The notes: generated by a model from the sequence alone, not told the origin. DNA of 19,283 nt from M0108 sp044228695 (GCA_044228695.1 JBGAUK010000067.1:1-19283), one strand, 5' to 3'. Positions 7,754 through 15,915 are shown, counted from the first letter of the stretch. Numbers and translations are program-made.

Positions 7754-7997
7754 TCGTCCTTAGCCCTCGCCCATCAAACAGCGTGGCCCTACTCGGGGCG
7801 CTTAGATTGACGTAAAAGGTTTCATTCCCCTCTTTACCCCCGATCCCCCCACAGGGACGCTCACCGTCCGGACACGCTGGCCGGGTGGGAAGGTCAAGAG
7901 ACCGCTCTTGGCAATGTCATCACTGCCGGCCTGGGCCGTGCCGTTGGCGGTCGCGTAGCACCGTCACCGGATCGGCGCTCTAGGGGCTGAGGGTGAG
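7746..7997 (-). pseudogene. Decayed Calx-beta domain fragment
   Basis: Read on the minus strand, three frames in succession give one recognisable Calx-beta domain. The first is LTLSP, a stop, then SADPVTV. After a one-base shift follows YATANGTAQAGSDD, leading to LTFPPGQRV and TVSVPV. After a second shift near a G-rich tract (about 7836-7850) comes KEGNETFYVNLSAPSRATLF and then a DGRG turn. Calx-beta domains are calcium-binding beta-sandwich repeats of large secreted or surface adhesins. About 80 of the usual roughly 100 residues remain, with one stop and two frameshifts, so this is a relic. Its first part overlaps the 3' end of the acyl-CoA ligase gene in another frame. The rest of the parent gene is not in the window. 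Confidence 0.72.
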
Positions 7998-9823
7998 GTC
8001 GTCGGGGCATCGGTCGAATAGAGCCGCGCAATCTCGTCACGATACTGTTCGATCACCCGGTTGCGTCTGAATTTGAGTGTCGGTGTCATGAGCCCGTTAT
8101 CGATGGTCCAGGGATCGAGCAGGAGCAGGACGCGCCGGATCTTGGCATAGCCGGGAAAGTCCCCGAGGGCGTCCCGCACGCGCTTCAGCATGGCCTTGAG
8201 CAGCAGGGGGTCGGCCAGGGTGTCCTGGGATTCCGGGTCCAGGCCAAACTCCCGGGCCAGGGGCGGCCAGGCCTGCGCATCCAGGACGAGCAAGGCGGCC
8301 AGGAAGGGGTGGCCTTCGCCGACAATCATGACCTGCTCGAAGAGCGGGTCCAGCCCGATGGCCATTTCCATGTCCGCCGGCGACACCTTTTCGCCATTGG
8401 ACAGCACCATAATATCCTTGATACGACCCGTGATATAGAGGTGCTGGCCGGCGATGCGCGCCTGATCGCCGGTGCGCAGCCAGCCCGCGTCGTCCAGTAT
8501 CTGCGCGGTCGCCTCGGGGTTACGCCAGTAGCCCAGCATGACGCCGGGGCCCTTGACCTGCAGTTCACTGTCGACGCCGAGGCGCACCTCCAGGCCCGGC
8601 AAAGGCACGCCGACGCTCTCCAGATAATTGTCTTCCAGCGGGTTGACGGCGATCACCGGGCTCGTCTCCGTGAGGCCATAGCCCTGGATGAGCGGCAATC
8701 CCAGCCCGACGAGGCAGTGGGCGACCTCGAAGGGCAGGGGGGCGCCACCGCTCACGGCGGCGCGCATCCGCCCACCGAATTTGGCGAGCACGGGCCGGCT
8801 GAAGACGCGCCTCAGCAGGGGCCACAGCAGGAGCAAGGGGTGCCAGCCGCCCCGCCCCTGTTGGCGCTCGAAATGGCGCCAGCCGACCGCGACGGTCATA
8901 GCAAACAGTCGTCTGACGAGAGCCGGGCGGGTGGCGAGCTGGGCCCCGATCCGGGCATGGACTCGCTCGAAAACCCGGGGCACGGCAATGATGACGCTGG
9001 GGGCCTGGGTCTGCATGTCCTCGGCCAACTGCCCCACCGAGCGGGCATAGGCCACGGTGCTGCCCGCTATCATCGGCAGAAAGTAGCTGCCGGTGCGCTC
9101 CAGCATGTGCGACAGGGGTAGGAAGGACAGGAAGACATCTTCCTCGTAGACCTGGACCAGCGACAGAATGGCCTGGGCGTTGCTGAGGATATTGCGGTGG
9201 CTGAGCATGACGCCCTTGGCCCGACCCGTGGTGCCGGAGGTATAGACGATACTGGCCAGGCCCTGGGGGTCCCCCCGGCGCCGCGACCAGTCAGGGCCGC
9301 TCCCGGGCAGCCAGTCGGGAACGAGGGCGAGGCGGGGGTCCTCCGCCGCGAGGCGCCGAGACTCCTTGCCGCCGTCGAGCAGTAACACTCGCCCCGGTCC
9401 CTGGGCATCGCCGATCAGGGGAGCCAGGCGCTTCCAACGGTTGGCGTCCTGCATGAGCAGGAGCTTGACGCCCGCGTCCCGCAGGATCTCGGCGGCGTTG
9501 TCGGCCCGGTCGTCGGTGTAGAGGGGCACCGTCACCAGGCCCAGGGACAGGGCGGCCTGGTCGAAGATCACCCATTCCGGACAGTTGCGCAATTGCAGGG
9601 CGACGCGATCGCCGGGTGCCAGTGCCTCCCGACCGAGGGCTTGCCGCCACCGCGCCACCTCGTGGCCCATCTCGGCCCAGGTCAGTTGCCGCCAGCCGTC
9701 CAGGGCGCGATCGAACCAGCGGTAGGCGACGCGCGCTGGTGAGCGTCGGACCCGCTCCAGGAAGATGCCGTCTAAGGTCGCCGTCTCATCGACGGGAATG
9801 GGCGCCAGGGTCCAGGTATTCAT
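7964..9823 (-). CDS. Long-chain acyl-CoA ligase (AMP-forming), FadD15-like
   Basis: This 619-residue enzyme activates a carboxylic acid with ATP and CoA, most likely a long-chain fatty acid. The ANL-superfamily motifs are intact: the phosphate loop YTSGTTGRAKGV (194-205), GYGLTETSP (381-389), GWLRTGDQA (447-455), the hinge GRIKDIMVLSNGEKVSP (466-482) and the C-terminal catalytic Lys in PTLKFRR (K584). The start is an ATG that forms an ATGA overlap with the stop of the upstream M14 gene. The open frame extends further upstream, but only through that gene in another frame. Homology to the family ends near residue 602 (EIARLY). The last 17 residues read out of frame into a Calx-beta relic, so the native C-terminus may have been replaced. 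The substrate chain length cannot be told from sequence. Confidence 0.9.
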   Translation of the reverse strand: MNTWTLAPIPVDETATLDGIFLERVRRSPARVAYRWFDRALDGWRQLTWAEMGHEVARWRQALGREALAPGDRVALQLRNCPEWVIFDQAALSLGLVTVPLYTDDRADNAAEILRDAGVKLLLMQDANRWKRLAPLIGDAQGPGRVLLLDGGKESRRLAAEDPRLALVPDWLPGSGPDWSRRRGDPQGLASIVYTSGTTGRAKGVMLSHRNILSNAQAILSLVQVYEEDVFLSFLPLSHMLERTGSYFLPMIAGSTVAYARSVGQLAEDMQTQAPSVIIAVPRVFERVHARIGAQLATRPALVRRLFAMTVAVGWRHFERQQGRGGWHPLLLLWPLLRRVFSRPVLAKFGGRMRAAVSGGAPLPFEVAHCLVGLGLPLIQGYGLTETSPVIAVNPLEDNYLESVGVPLPGLEVRLGVDSELQVKGPGVMLGYWRNPEATAQILDDAGWLRTGDQARIAGQHLYITGRIKDIMVLSNGEKVSPADMEMAIGLDPLFEQVMIVGEGHPFLAALLVLDAQAWPPLAREFGLDPESQDTLADPLLLKAMLKRVRDALGDFPGYAKIRRVLLLLDPWTIDNGLMTPTLKFRRNRVIEQYRDEIARLYSTDAPTTSPSAPRAPIR

Positions 9824-10869
9824 AGGGGTGATCTCCGGAGAGGTGGCAGCGGGTCCCGATAGGGTTCCATCAGGTAGCAGAGGCAGTCCTGGCGGATGAT
9901 GGTTTCGTCCCGGGTGAGCATAGTGGGCATGGCCGCCCGGGAGAGACGTAACTCGCCGTCTTCGATATGGAAATAACGCGCCGTGACATCCAGGCCCGCC
10001 GCGTTGCGGACCTGGAGGGGGAGTTCCTGGCCCGGGGTCATGACCCGGCCGAAGCTGGTGCCGGGGGCGAGTTCGCAAAAGTTGAAGCCCTCCAGATCCG
10101 GGGCCAGGATCAGATCGGCCTGGCCCGGCTCGTGGGTGAAGGGGTGGCCATCCCGTATCTGGACCTGGGCGACGGTGTGGTAGAGGTCGATATCCTGGGG
10201 GGCGACGGGGTGCCGGGGCAGGTCGGAGAGGTGCAGGCAGGCATCGATGTATTCCAGGGCATGGCTCACCCCCTGTTTGCCTCCCACCTTGCCGCACTCC
10301 AGGGTGACCGCTGGGCAGAGGTCGCCCAGGGCGGTGGCCTGGACGCCCTGGGAGTGGAGGATGTAAACCAGGGTGCGGCTGAAAAGGGCGGCCAGGTGCA
10401 GGGATCGCGCGTCAAGCTGGGTGACGCAGCCGTAGTAGGGGTTGGTGCCGGTCGTGTTGTGGATGTCGATGCTGGCAAAGAGGCCCCGCTCGCCCAGGCG
10501 GTCCAGGACCCGCTGCATGAGGTCGTGCTCCGGGGTAAGGGCCAGGTCGCTGCCCGGCCAGACCCGGTTGTAGTCCGGCTGATGGGGCAGGTGGCGCAGT
10601 CCCTGGGCGGCGGCCGCGACATTGCCGATGAAGAAGCTCAGGGCGCGCGGTAGCCGCGGATCGCCCCACCGTTCCAGGCGCTGGCGCAGGAGGGCGCGGA
10701 GGGCATCCCAGCCACTGGTCTCGTTACCGTGCAGGAGGACCGATATAAAGAGGGCCGGTTGGCGCTTGCCCGGGAGGTGGATGAGGGTCGGCCCCCCCAG
10801 AAAGGCCTCCAGGCCGCGGCTGTCCTGGTCCAGGAGTCCTTCCGGCAGTTCATGAAGTTCTCTAAGCAT
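9820..10869 (-). CDS. Succinylglutamate desuccinylase/aspartoacylase-family (M14) hydrolase
   Basis: This 349-residue zinc hydrolase is of the AstE/ASPA branch of the M14 carboxypeptidase fold. Zinc ligands and active-site residues can be read off: LLHGNETSG (46-53, H48 and E50), the substrate-binding pair NR in DYNRVWPG (99-106), DIHNTTGTNPYYG (135-147, third ligand H137) and the catalytic Glu in TLECGK (E191). Members cleave N-acyl groups from amino acids or act as carboxypeptidases. I cannot assign a substrate, and no other arginine-succinyl-transferase pathway genes are present, so it should not be called astE. The start ATG lies 32 bases after the GCS2-type gene; no good SD is visible. 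The stop overlaps the start of the acyl-CoA ligase. Pairing with a GCS2-type ligase suggests joined chemistry: one forms an amide, the other breaks one. Confidence 0.85.
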   Translation of the reverse strand: MLRELHELPEGLLDQDSRGLEAFLGGPTLIHLPGKRQPALFISVLLHGNETSGWDALRALLRQRLERWGDPRLPRALSFFIGNVAAAAQGLRHLPHQPDYNRVWPGSDLALTPEHDLMQRVLDRLGERGLFASIDIHNTTGTNPYYGCVTQLDARSLHLAALFSRTLVYILHSQGVQATALGDLCPAVTLECGKVGGKQGVSHALEYIDACLHLSDLPRHPVAPQDIDLYHTVAQVQIRDGHPFTHEPGQADLILAPDLEGFNFCELAPGTSFGRVMTPGQELPLQVRNAAGLDVTARYFHIEDGELRLSRAAMPTMLTRDETIIRQDCLCYLMEPYRDPLPPLRRSPL

Positions 10870-10901
10870 GATGGGGCAAGGCGCCGATTGAATTGACAAA
10901 A

Positions 10902-12320
10902 CTAGAGGGTCCACTCGTGGACGGGTCGGCCGCTCTGCTGGCGCTCCAGATAGGCGCCCGTGAGTGCGGTCATATCCGGTCCATGGCGGGCGATATAGGC
11001 CCGTTGCCACTCCGCCCCCGTCTGGCCGGTACGGACGCGGCCCTCAAGGATGCCGAGCCAGAAGGCGATTTCCTCCCGGTCGAACCCGAGTTGCCCCAGG
11101 CCCCACCGAGCGCGAGGCAGCAGGTCGTCGGCGATGATCTCACGCGCTGTGGCGACGCGGCCACCCAACCACTGGAGCCGGGCCGAGAGGCCCTGTTGCG
11201 CGGCCCGATAGAAGTTGGCGCTGGCTACCGGGCAGGGCAGGGACCCTTCCGGGGGCTGTGGATCCTGGAGGAGGGATTGGATGACGCCGAAATAGAGGGC
11301 GGCGTTGGCGACGACATCCAAAATCGTCGGCCCCGCCGACAGGGGCCGGTGTTCGATGCGCAGATGAGGCGTGCCGTCCGGGTCGAAACCCACCACCGGC
11401 CGGTTCCAGCGCCAGATGCTGCCATTGTGCAGCCGCAAATGCGCCAGGCTTTCGACCGGCTCATCCAGCAGTTCGGGCAGATAGACGGGAAAATCACGCA
11501 GGTTGGCCTCGAAACACGCCAGCACCGAGCCTTCGGCATAGCGGGTGCCGAAGCGGGTGCGGTCCGTCCGGCTCGGCCAAGCCACCGAGGTAGTCTGCTC
11601 ATAAACGGGAATCCGGGTCTCGCGCCAGAGGTCCAGGCCGAAGAGATAGGGTGAATTGGCACTCACCGCCACCAGGGGGGCGGAGACGATCTTGGAGAGG
11701 TTATAGACCCGGGCGGACTCGGCGGGCGAGACCTTGAGGTGGATCTGGAAGGAGGTGGTGATGGCCGTGGCCATGACGTCATGGCGGGTGATCGCCAGGC
11801 GGTCCTGGCCCTGGATCTGGAGTTGCAGCGGCTGGCCCTGATGTTGGGCGATGATCTGGGCATTGAGAATGGGGAAGCGGTTGGAGGGCGTCATGTTGGC
11901 CAGGACCAGATCCGCCTCGCGCAGGGTCGGGAGGATGCCGATCATCATGAGGCGCGCCGCCAGAGGGGTGCCGACGGCCTGGGCCCGCGCCCAGGTGGCA
12001 CCCAATTCCGCGGCCATCTGGCTGAGTGCCCGGCCCTGGAGCCCTAGGGGCCGGCCATTGATCTCCAGGTTGAAGGTGGCGACCTCGTGGATGACCTGGG
12101 GATCGCCGAGGCGCGTCAAAAGCTCCCCGGCGCAGGGCCGTGGCCGCAGGTCCGGACCCACCAGCCAGCCTTCCAGCTCGTAGCCGCCCGTCTTGGGGGC
12201 CGTGGCCAGGACGCCCTCCGCTATCCAGGTTGCCAAGAGGTCCGTCTCCGCCCGCAGGCGCGCCTTGAACTCCACCAGGTCGGCGGGGGTGAAATGAGCC
12301 GTGCCGATCTCCTGGCTCAT
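10902..12320 (-). CDS. GCS2-type glutamate-cysteine ligase-like (carboxylate-amine ligase) enzyme
   Basis: This 472-residue protein resembles the glutamate-cysteine ligase family 2 / carboxylate-amine ligase group of the glutamine-synthetase-like fold. These enzymes use ATP to join a carboxylate to an amine. Supporting segments are the acidic strand YELEGWLV (47-54), EVATFNLEIN (79-88), FQIHLKVS (191-198) and the Arg/His-containing RIEHRPLSAGPT (321-332). True glutathione synthesis usually involves GshA of a different family in gammaproteobacteria, so the product here may be another gamma-glutamyl or amino-acid conjugate. The start at 12320 is an ATGA overlap with the stop of murU. The alternative ATG six codons upstream would overlap murU by 22 bases. 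I am confident of the family and unsure of the substrate. Confidence 0.78.
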   Translation of the reverse strand: MSQEIGTAHFTPADLVEFKARLRAETDLLATWIAEGVLATAPKTGGYELEGWLVGPDLRPRPCAGELLTRLGDPQVIHEVATFNLEINGRPLGLQGRALSQMAAELGATWARAQAVGTPLAARLMMIGILPTLREADLVLANMTPSNRFPILNAQIIAQHQGQPLQLQIQGQDRLAITRHDVMATAITTSFQIHLKVSPAESARVYNLSKIVSAPLVAVSANSPYLFGLDLWRETRIPVYEQTTSVAWPSRTDRTRFGTRYAEGSVLACFEANLRDFPVYLPELLDEPVESLAHLRLHNGSIWRWNRPVVGFDPDGTPHLRIEHRPLSAGPTILDVVANAALYFGVIQSLLQDPQPPEGSLPCPVASANFYRAAQQGLSARLQWLGGRVATAREIIADDLLPRARWGLGQLGFDREEIAFWLGILEGRVRTGQTGAEWQRAYIARHGPDMTALTGAYLERQQSGRPVHEWTL

Positions 12321-12988
12321 GGTCGCCCGCGGCTCCACAAGTCGGCGTCCAATTCCCGCAACCGCTCCGGGGTGCCGATGTCGAGCCAGATGCCGGCATG
12401 ATGCTCACCCGTCACCAGGGATTGGGCCATGGCGGTACGCAGCAGGGGTGCCAGGGGGAAGGGGCCGGGTTGGCAGTCCCGGAAGAGATCGGGGTGATAG
12501 AGGCCGATGCCGCTGAAGGTCAGGCGTGGCTCGCCCTGGGCCTGGACCCGGCCGTCGGTGAGGGCGAAGTCACCCAAGGGGTGGTGGGGTGGGTTGTCCA
12601 CCAGGATCAGGTGCGCAAGCTGACCGCTCGCCAGCCGGAGGCCCGCGAAATTCATGTCGGTCCAGATATCGCCATTGATGACCAGAAAGGGGCCGGGGCC
12701 CAGATAGGGTAGGGCGCGAAAGATGCCGCCGCCCGTCTCCAGGGCCGGAGCCTCGGGGGAATACTGGATCTGGGCACCCCAGCGGGCGCCATCGCCTAAG
12801 GCGGCGGCGACTTGCTCCCCCAGGTGGCCATGATTGATGACCAGTTCGCGAAAGCCGGCGGCGACCAGTCGCTCGATGTGGTGAACGATCAGCGGCTTGC
12901 CACCGGCCTCCAGTAGGGGTTTGGGCACCCGGTCCGTCAGGGGCCGCATGCGCTCGCCGCGTCCGGCGGCCAATATCATTGCTTTCAT
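12317..12988 (-). CDS. murU: N-acetylmuramate alpha-1-phosphate uridylyltransferase (MurU-type)
   Basis: This is a 223-residue nucleotidyltransferase, the length usual for MurU. It turns MurNAc-1-phosphate and UTP into UDP-MurNAc in the peptidoglycan recycling route that bypasses de novo synthesis. Motifs are MILAAGRGERMRPLT at the N-terminus, VPKPLL, ETGGGIFRALPYLG, the metal-binding VINGDIWTD and the C-terminal GIWLDIGTPERL. It is strikingly like the pseudomonad enzyme as I recall it. The usual partner, the anomeric sugar kinase AmgK, is normally next door but is absent here; downstream is a GCS2-type ligase instead. The start ATG has no strong SD. It lies 86 bases after the transporter gene and probably belongs to the same transcript. 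Confidence 0.85.
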   Translation of the reverse strand: MKAMILAAGRGERMRPLTDRVPKPLLEAGGKPLIVHHIERLVAAGFRELVINHGHLGEQVAAALGDGARWGAQIQYSPEAPALETGGGIFRALPYLGPGPFLVINGDIWTDMNFAGLRLASGQLAHLILVDNPPHHPLGDFALTDGRVQAQGEPRLTFSGIGLYHPDLFRDCQPGPFPLAPLLRTAMAQSLVTGEHHAGIWLDIGTPERLRELDADLWSRGRP

Positions 12989-13074
12989 GGGGTTGGGGAC
13001 AGGGGATTGGGATGGATGAAGTGGTGCGCGGGGCCAGGCCGTCCCCCGCAGGCTGGCCCGAATTGTAGCGCGCT

Positions 13075-13974
13075 TCAGGCGAGAATCAGAAAGATACCGG
13101 CGACCATGAGACCGCCAGCGGCCAGGTGCCGAGCCAGGCCCTGTTCGTGGAACCAGAGGGCGCCGTAGAGGATGCCGAACAGCAAGCTGGTCCGTTTGAC
13201 GGCGATCATGTAGGCCACCTCGACGCGTGCCAGGGCCAGGAAGTGGGTGTAGACCATGAAGGCGTTGATCCCGGCCACCGCTAGCATGGCCCAGGGCCGG
13301 CGCCAGAGGGTGACCAGCCGACGCGGGGATGGCAGGGCAAAGATGAGCAGGGCCGCCAGCCCCAGCAGGACGAAATAGAAGGCCCCGAAGGTCTCCGGCG
13401 GCATATGTCGCATGGCGCCCTTGCCCATGACCGAGGTCAGGCTGTAGAGGAAGGCGACCAGCAGCATGGCCCGGGAGCCCGGATGGTCGAGGATGGCGCC
13501 CAAGGGCCGCACCCATCCGCGCCAATCCATCCAGGGCTTAACTCGGCTGGGTCGCCGGCGATCTTTGTTTAGATTCAGGAGCCAGGCCCCCGCTACCACC
13601 AGCAGGATGCCGAGGCCCCCGCGCCCGCTCACCTGCTCGCCAAGGAGCAGATGGCCCGTGAGCATGACGAAGACGGGGGTGAAGGCCAGATAGGGGAGGG
13701 TCAGCGACAGGGGATGGTCGCGGATGGCACGCATGTAGAGCAGCATGGCCGCCATCTCCAGGGGGAGCAGGGCGCTCACCCACCACCAGAAGGCCGCTGG
13801 CTGTTGCCAGATGTCCGCCAGGTTGGGTAGCCAGGGCGTCAAGAGGAGCCCCGTGACCCCCAGGCGGACCAGCGCCAGCTCCCGCGCCGAGTAGGCGCCG
13901 AGCCAGGCCTTGGTCATGGCGTCCGTCGTGGCCAGGCTGAAGGCGCAGATCAGGGTGAGGGGTAGCCAATCCAT
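13075..13974 (-). CDS. EamA/DMT-family inner-membrane transporter
   Basis: This 299-residue hydrophobic protein has the length and repeat layout of the drug/metabolite transporter superfamily, with about ten membrane segments in two EamA halves. The first half runs about 3-136 (ending ILLVVAGAWLLNL), then comes a polar linker of about 30 residues, then a second half about 168-299 (ending GGLMVAGIFLILA). The VEVAYMIAVKRTSLLFGILYG region is typical of the family's ninth helix. ATG 13974 begins the first hydrophobic helix; the open frame upstream is arginine-rich low-complexity sequence and is not used. The gene lies 46 bases after dusA and before murU. Its substrate is unknown. A role in exporting or importing a product of the neighbouring ligase/hydrolase genes is possible but unproven. 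Confidence 0.85.
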   Translation of the reverse strand: MDWLPLTLICAFSLATTDAMTKAWLGAYSARELALVRLGVTGLLLTPWLPNLADIWQQPAAFWWWVSALLPLEMAAMLLYMRAIRDHPLSLTLPYLAFTPVFVMLTGHLLLGEQVSGRGGLGILLVVAGAWLLNLNKDRRRPSRVKPWMDWRGWVRPLGAILDHPGSRAMLLVAFLYSLTSVMGKGAMRHMPPETFGAFYFVLLGLAALLIFALPSPRRLVTLWRRPWAMLAVAGINAFMVYTHFLALARVEVAYMIAVKRTSLLFGILYGALWFHEQGLARHLAAGGLMVAGIFLILA

Positions 13975-14020
13975 GGGGGCGTGGGCCGGGTAAGCCGCCG
14001 GGACGGAGGTTTGGGGGGGG

Positions 14021-15052
14021 TCAGGCCGAGGCGCTGCGGGTGGCTGGCGCGCTGGCCAGGGCCTCCCGCCGGGGCGGCATCGCTCGGCGCAAGAGTTCCG
14101 GGTTTGCGCCCGGCAGGTGGACATTCTCGCTCAGGGTCCGGCGCCAGTGTTTGGCGCCGGGCTGGCCCTGGAAAAGGTCGAGAATATGGCGGGTCATGGC
14201 CTGGAGGGGCACCCCCGACCGCATCTCGCGCTCCACATAGGGCAGGAAGGCCTCCAGAATCTGGTGACGATCGGCCAGGGGGTGGTGGTCGCCGAAGATG
14301 TCCCGGTCCGCCGTCGCGAGCAGCCAGGGGTTCTGATAAACGCCACGGCCGATCATGACCCCATCGAGCCGGTCCAGTAGGCCCAGGGCCTGGTCCAGGT
14401 CGCGGATGCCGCCATTGATGATAATCGGCAGGTCGGGGAAATCTCCCTTGAGCTGTTGCACCCAGTCATAGCGTAGGGGGGGAACCTCGCGATTTTCCTT
14501 GGGGCTGAGGCCCTTGAGCCAGGCCTTGCGGGCGTGGACGATGAGGGCATCGACCCCGGCCGCCGCCATGGCGGCCGTGAAGGCCTGGAGTTCCGGATAA
14601 CTGTCCCGGTCATCGATGCCGAGCCGGGTCTTGACCGTCACGGGCACCCGCACCGCTGCCTTCATGGCCGCCACGCAGTCCGCCACCAGGGCCGGCTCCG
14701 CCATCAGGCAGGCCCCAAAGCGGCCGTTCTGGACCCGGTCAGAGGGGCAGCCGACGTTCAGGTTGATTTCGTCATAGCCCCAGTCCTCCCCCAGGCGGGC
14801 GCAGGCCGCCAGTTGTTCCGGATCGCTGCCCCCCAGTTGCAGGGCCACCGGGTGCTCGCCGGGATCGAAGGCCAGATGTCGTTGGCGATCGCCATGGATC
14901 AGGGCGCCGGTGGTCACCATCTCCGTGTAGAGCCGCGCATGGCGGCTGATTAATCTGAAGAAAAACCGACAGTTACGGTCAGTCCAATCCAGCATGGGCG
15001 CCACGGATAGGCGCCAGATGCCGGGATTCAAGGGCTTTACCTCGCACGACAT
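14021..15052 (-). CDS. dusA: tRNA-dihydrouridine(20/20a) synthase DusA
   Basis: This 343-residue FMN enzyme reduces uridine to dihydrouridine in the tRNA D-loop, using NADPH. The sequence begins with the family signature SVAPMLDWTDRNCRFF. It carries DEINLNVGCPSDRV with the catalytic Cys in GCPS, ALIVHARKAWLKGLSPKENR, the phosphate-binding IIINGGI and the GVMIGRGVYQNPWL motif. The GRFGACLM and LKGLSPKENR forms point to DusA and not DusB or DusC. The start is fixed by AGGAGA (15060-15065) seven bases upstream of ATG 15052; the open frame extends further but has no support. It is the first gene of a minus-strand string that runs to the acyl-CoA ligase. The C-terminal tail after PGANPELLRR is low-complexity and may vary. 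Confidence 0.93.
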   Translation of the reverse strand: MSCEVKPLNPGIWRLSVAPMLDWTDRNCRFFFRLISRHARLYTEMVTTGALIHGDRQRHLAFDPGEHPVALQLGGSDPEQLAACARLGEDWGYDEINLNVGCPSDRVQNGRFGACLMAEPALVADCVAAMKAAVRVPVTVKTRLGIDDRDSYPELQAFTAAMAAAGVDALIVHARKAWLKGLSPKENREVPPLRYDWVQQLKGDFPDLPIIINGGIRDLDQALGLLDRLDGVMIGRGVYQNPWLLATADRDIFGDHHPLADRHQILEAFLPYVEREMRSGVPLQAMTRHILDLFQGQPGAKHWRRTLSENVHLPGANPELLRRAMPPRREALASAPATRSASA

Positions 15053-15223
15053 GCTGTCGTCTCCTGTTACCACTGATACCCGCGATGGCAGAGGCTCGGG
15101 TCCCCTCGGGGAATTGTCTAGGACTCGACCTCGTCGGTGCCTACGGCTTGGGTGGCCCGCATTATGGCGCCGCCGTTCGTTATACTTATTCCTCAATACC
15201 CCGCTAAACAGCTTCCCGTCTTC
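15053..15223. promoter_or_regulatory. Divergent intergenic region dusA / DUF599 gene
   Basis: These 171 bases separate two divergent starts and should hold both promoters. On the plus strand TATACT at 15181-15186 is a good -10 match, 38 bases before the chosen DUF599 start, but no proper -35 is found 16-18 bases upstream. For dusA only the ribosome binding site (AGGAGA, 15060-15065) is clear. Confidence 0.3.
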
Positions 15224-15901
15224 ATGGCCTTTGAATTTTCCTCCGAGCTTTACCTCTCCTCGACCTGGTCTCTGGTCGCCGACCTGCTGGGGTTGTCCCT
15301 GCTGTGGGCCTACCATCGGCGTCTGAGTTGGGTTTATCTCCGGCACCCGGAACGCACCAGCCGGGGCCGGGCAGACCGGTTGCGGCGGGCCTGGGTCGAG
15401 GCGGTGCGGGCCAGGAATGGCGATATCCTGGCTATCCAAACCTTGCGCAATTGGGTGATGACGGCCTCGGTCTTTGCCTCCACCACCATCATGATCGGGC
15501 TTGGTTTGGTCGCGGCCTCCTTCCAGGGGCTCAATATGGCCAATCTATCCAGTGCCGTCAGCTTTCTCCCCATGGGCGGGGACCTGGCCCGGATCAAAGT
15601 CCTGATACTGGCGATCCTCTTTTTCAGCGCCTTCTTGCGCTTCGTCATCGCCCTGCGCTTTTACAATCAGACGGGGTTTCTCATCAATCTGCCCGCAGGC
15701 ATCTTCACCGGGGTGGCCGAGGACGAAATCGCCGAGACCCTCAATAGCGCCGCTGGGCAGTACAATCGGGGCAGCCGGATCTTCTTGCTGACCATTCCCT
15801 TCGTCCTCTGGCTGGTGGGGCCGGACTGGTTCCTCCTCGGCGTCATCATCACCCTCTTCTCACTCCGCCGCTTTGATTACATCCACCGCGATCGAGGTTG
15901 A
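15224..15901 (+). CDS. DUF599-family integral membrane protein
   Basis: This 225-residue protein of unknown function matches the DUF599 layout. A first helix lies near 17-30 (LVADLLGLSLLWAYHRR), a cytoplasmic segment carries the conserved NGDILAIQTLRNWVMTASVFASTT core (about 66-88), helices follow at 89-100, 124-148 and 186-200, and a last helix is WFLLGVIITLFSLRRFDY. A central feature of the family is the Arg-Asn pair before the second helix, which is present. I chose ATG 15224; longer in-frame starts at 15137 and 15164 add Pro-rich sequence without a ribosome binding site, and a possible -10 (15181) would exclude them. No SD is seen at 15224 either. It converges with the parvulin gene and shares its palindromic terminator. 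Confidence 0.8.
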   Translation: MAFEFSSELYLSSTWSLVADLLGLSLLWAYHRRLSWVYLRHPERTSRGRADRLRRAWVEAVRARNGDILAIQTLRNWVMTASVFASTTIMIGLGLVAASFQGLNMANLSSAVSFLPMGGDLARIKVLILAILFFSAFLRFVIALRFYNQTGFLINLPAGIFTGVAEDEIAETLNSAAGQYNRGSRIFLLTIPFVLWLVGPDWFLLGVIITLFSLRRFDYIHRDRG

Positions 15902-15915
15902 GGCCGAGCCCCGCG

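Larger units (their letters stand above)
7443..7963. other. Non-coding stretch of about 520 bp with short repeats and domain debris
   Basis: No intact gene is visible. From left to right it holds a 9-bp inverted repeat (7506-7514 with 7544-7552, loop 29, no T-run), two copies of a CAAGCTTG-centred motif (7593-7600 and 7612-7619), an imperfect direct repeat (7659-7690 and 7723-7753) and the remains of a Calx-beta domain (minus strand, from about 7746). The WD40-caspase gene and the acyl-CoA ligase gene converge on this stretch. No clear terminator is present for either. Confidence 0.6.

Noticed and set aside
9824..10297. Upstream extension of the acyl-CoA ligase to 777 residues
   Set aside because: The extra part is Pro/Arg/Gly-rich, overlaps the M14 gene in another frame and has no family similarity; ATG 9823 forms the ATGA overlap.
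9820..10869. Calling the M14 gene astE (arginine succinyltransferase pathway)
   Set aside because: No other ast genes are nearby, and the family covers several substrates.
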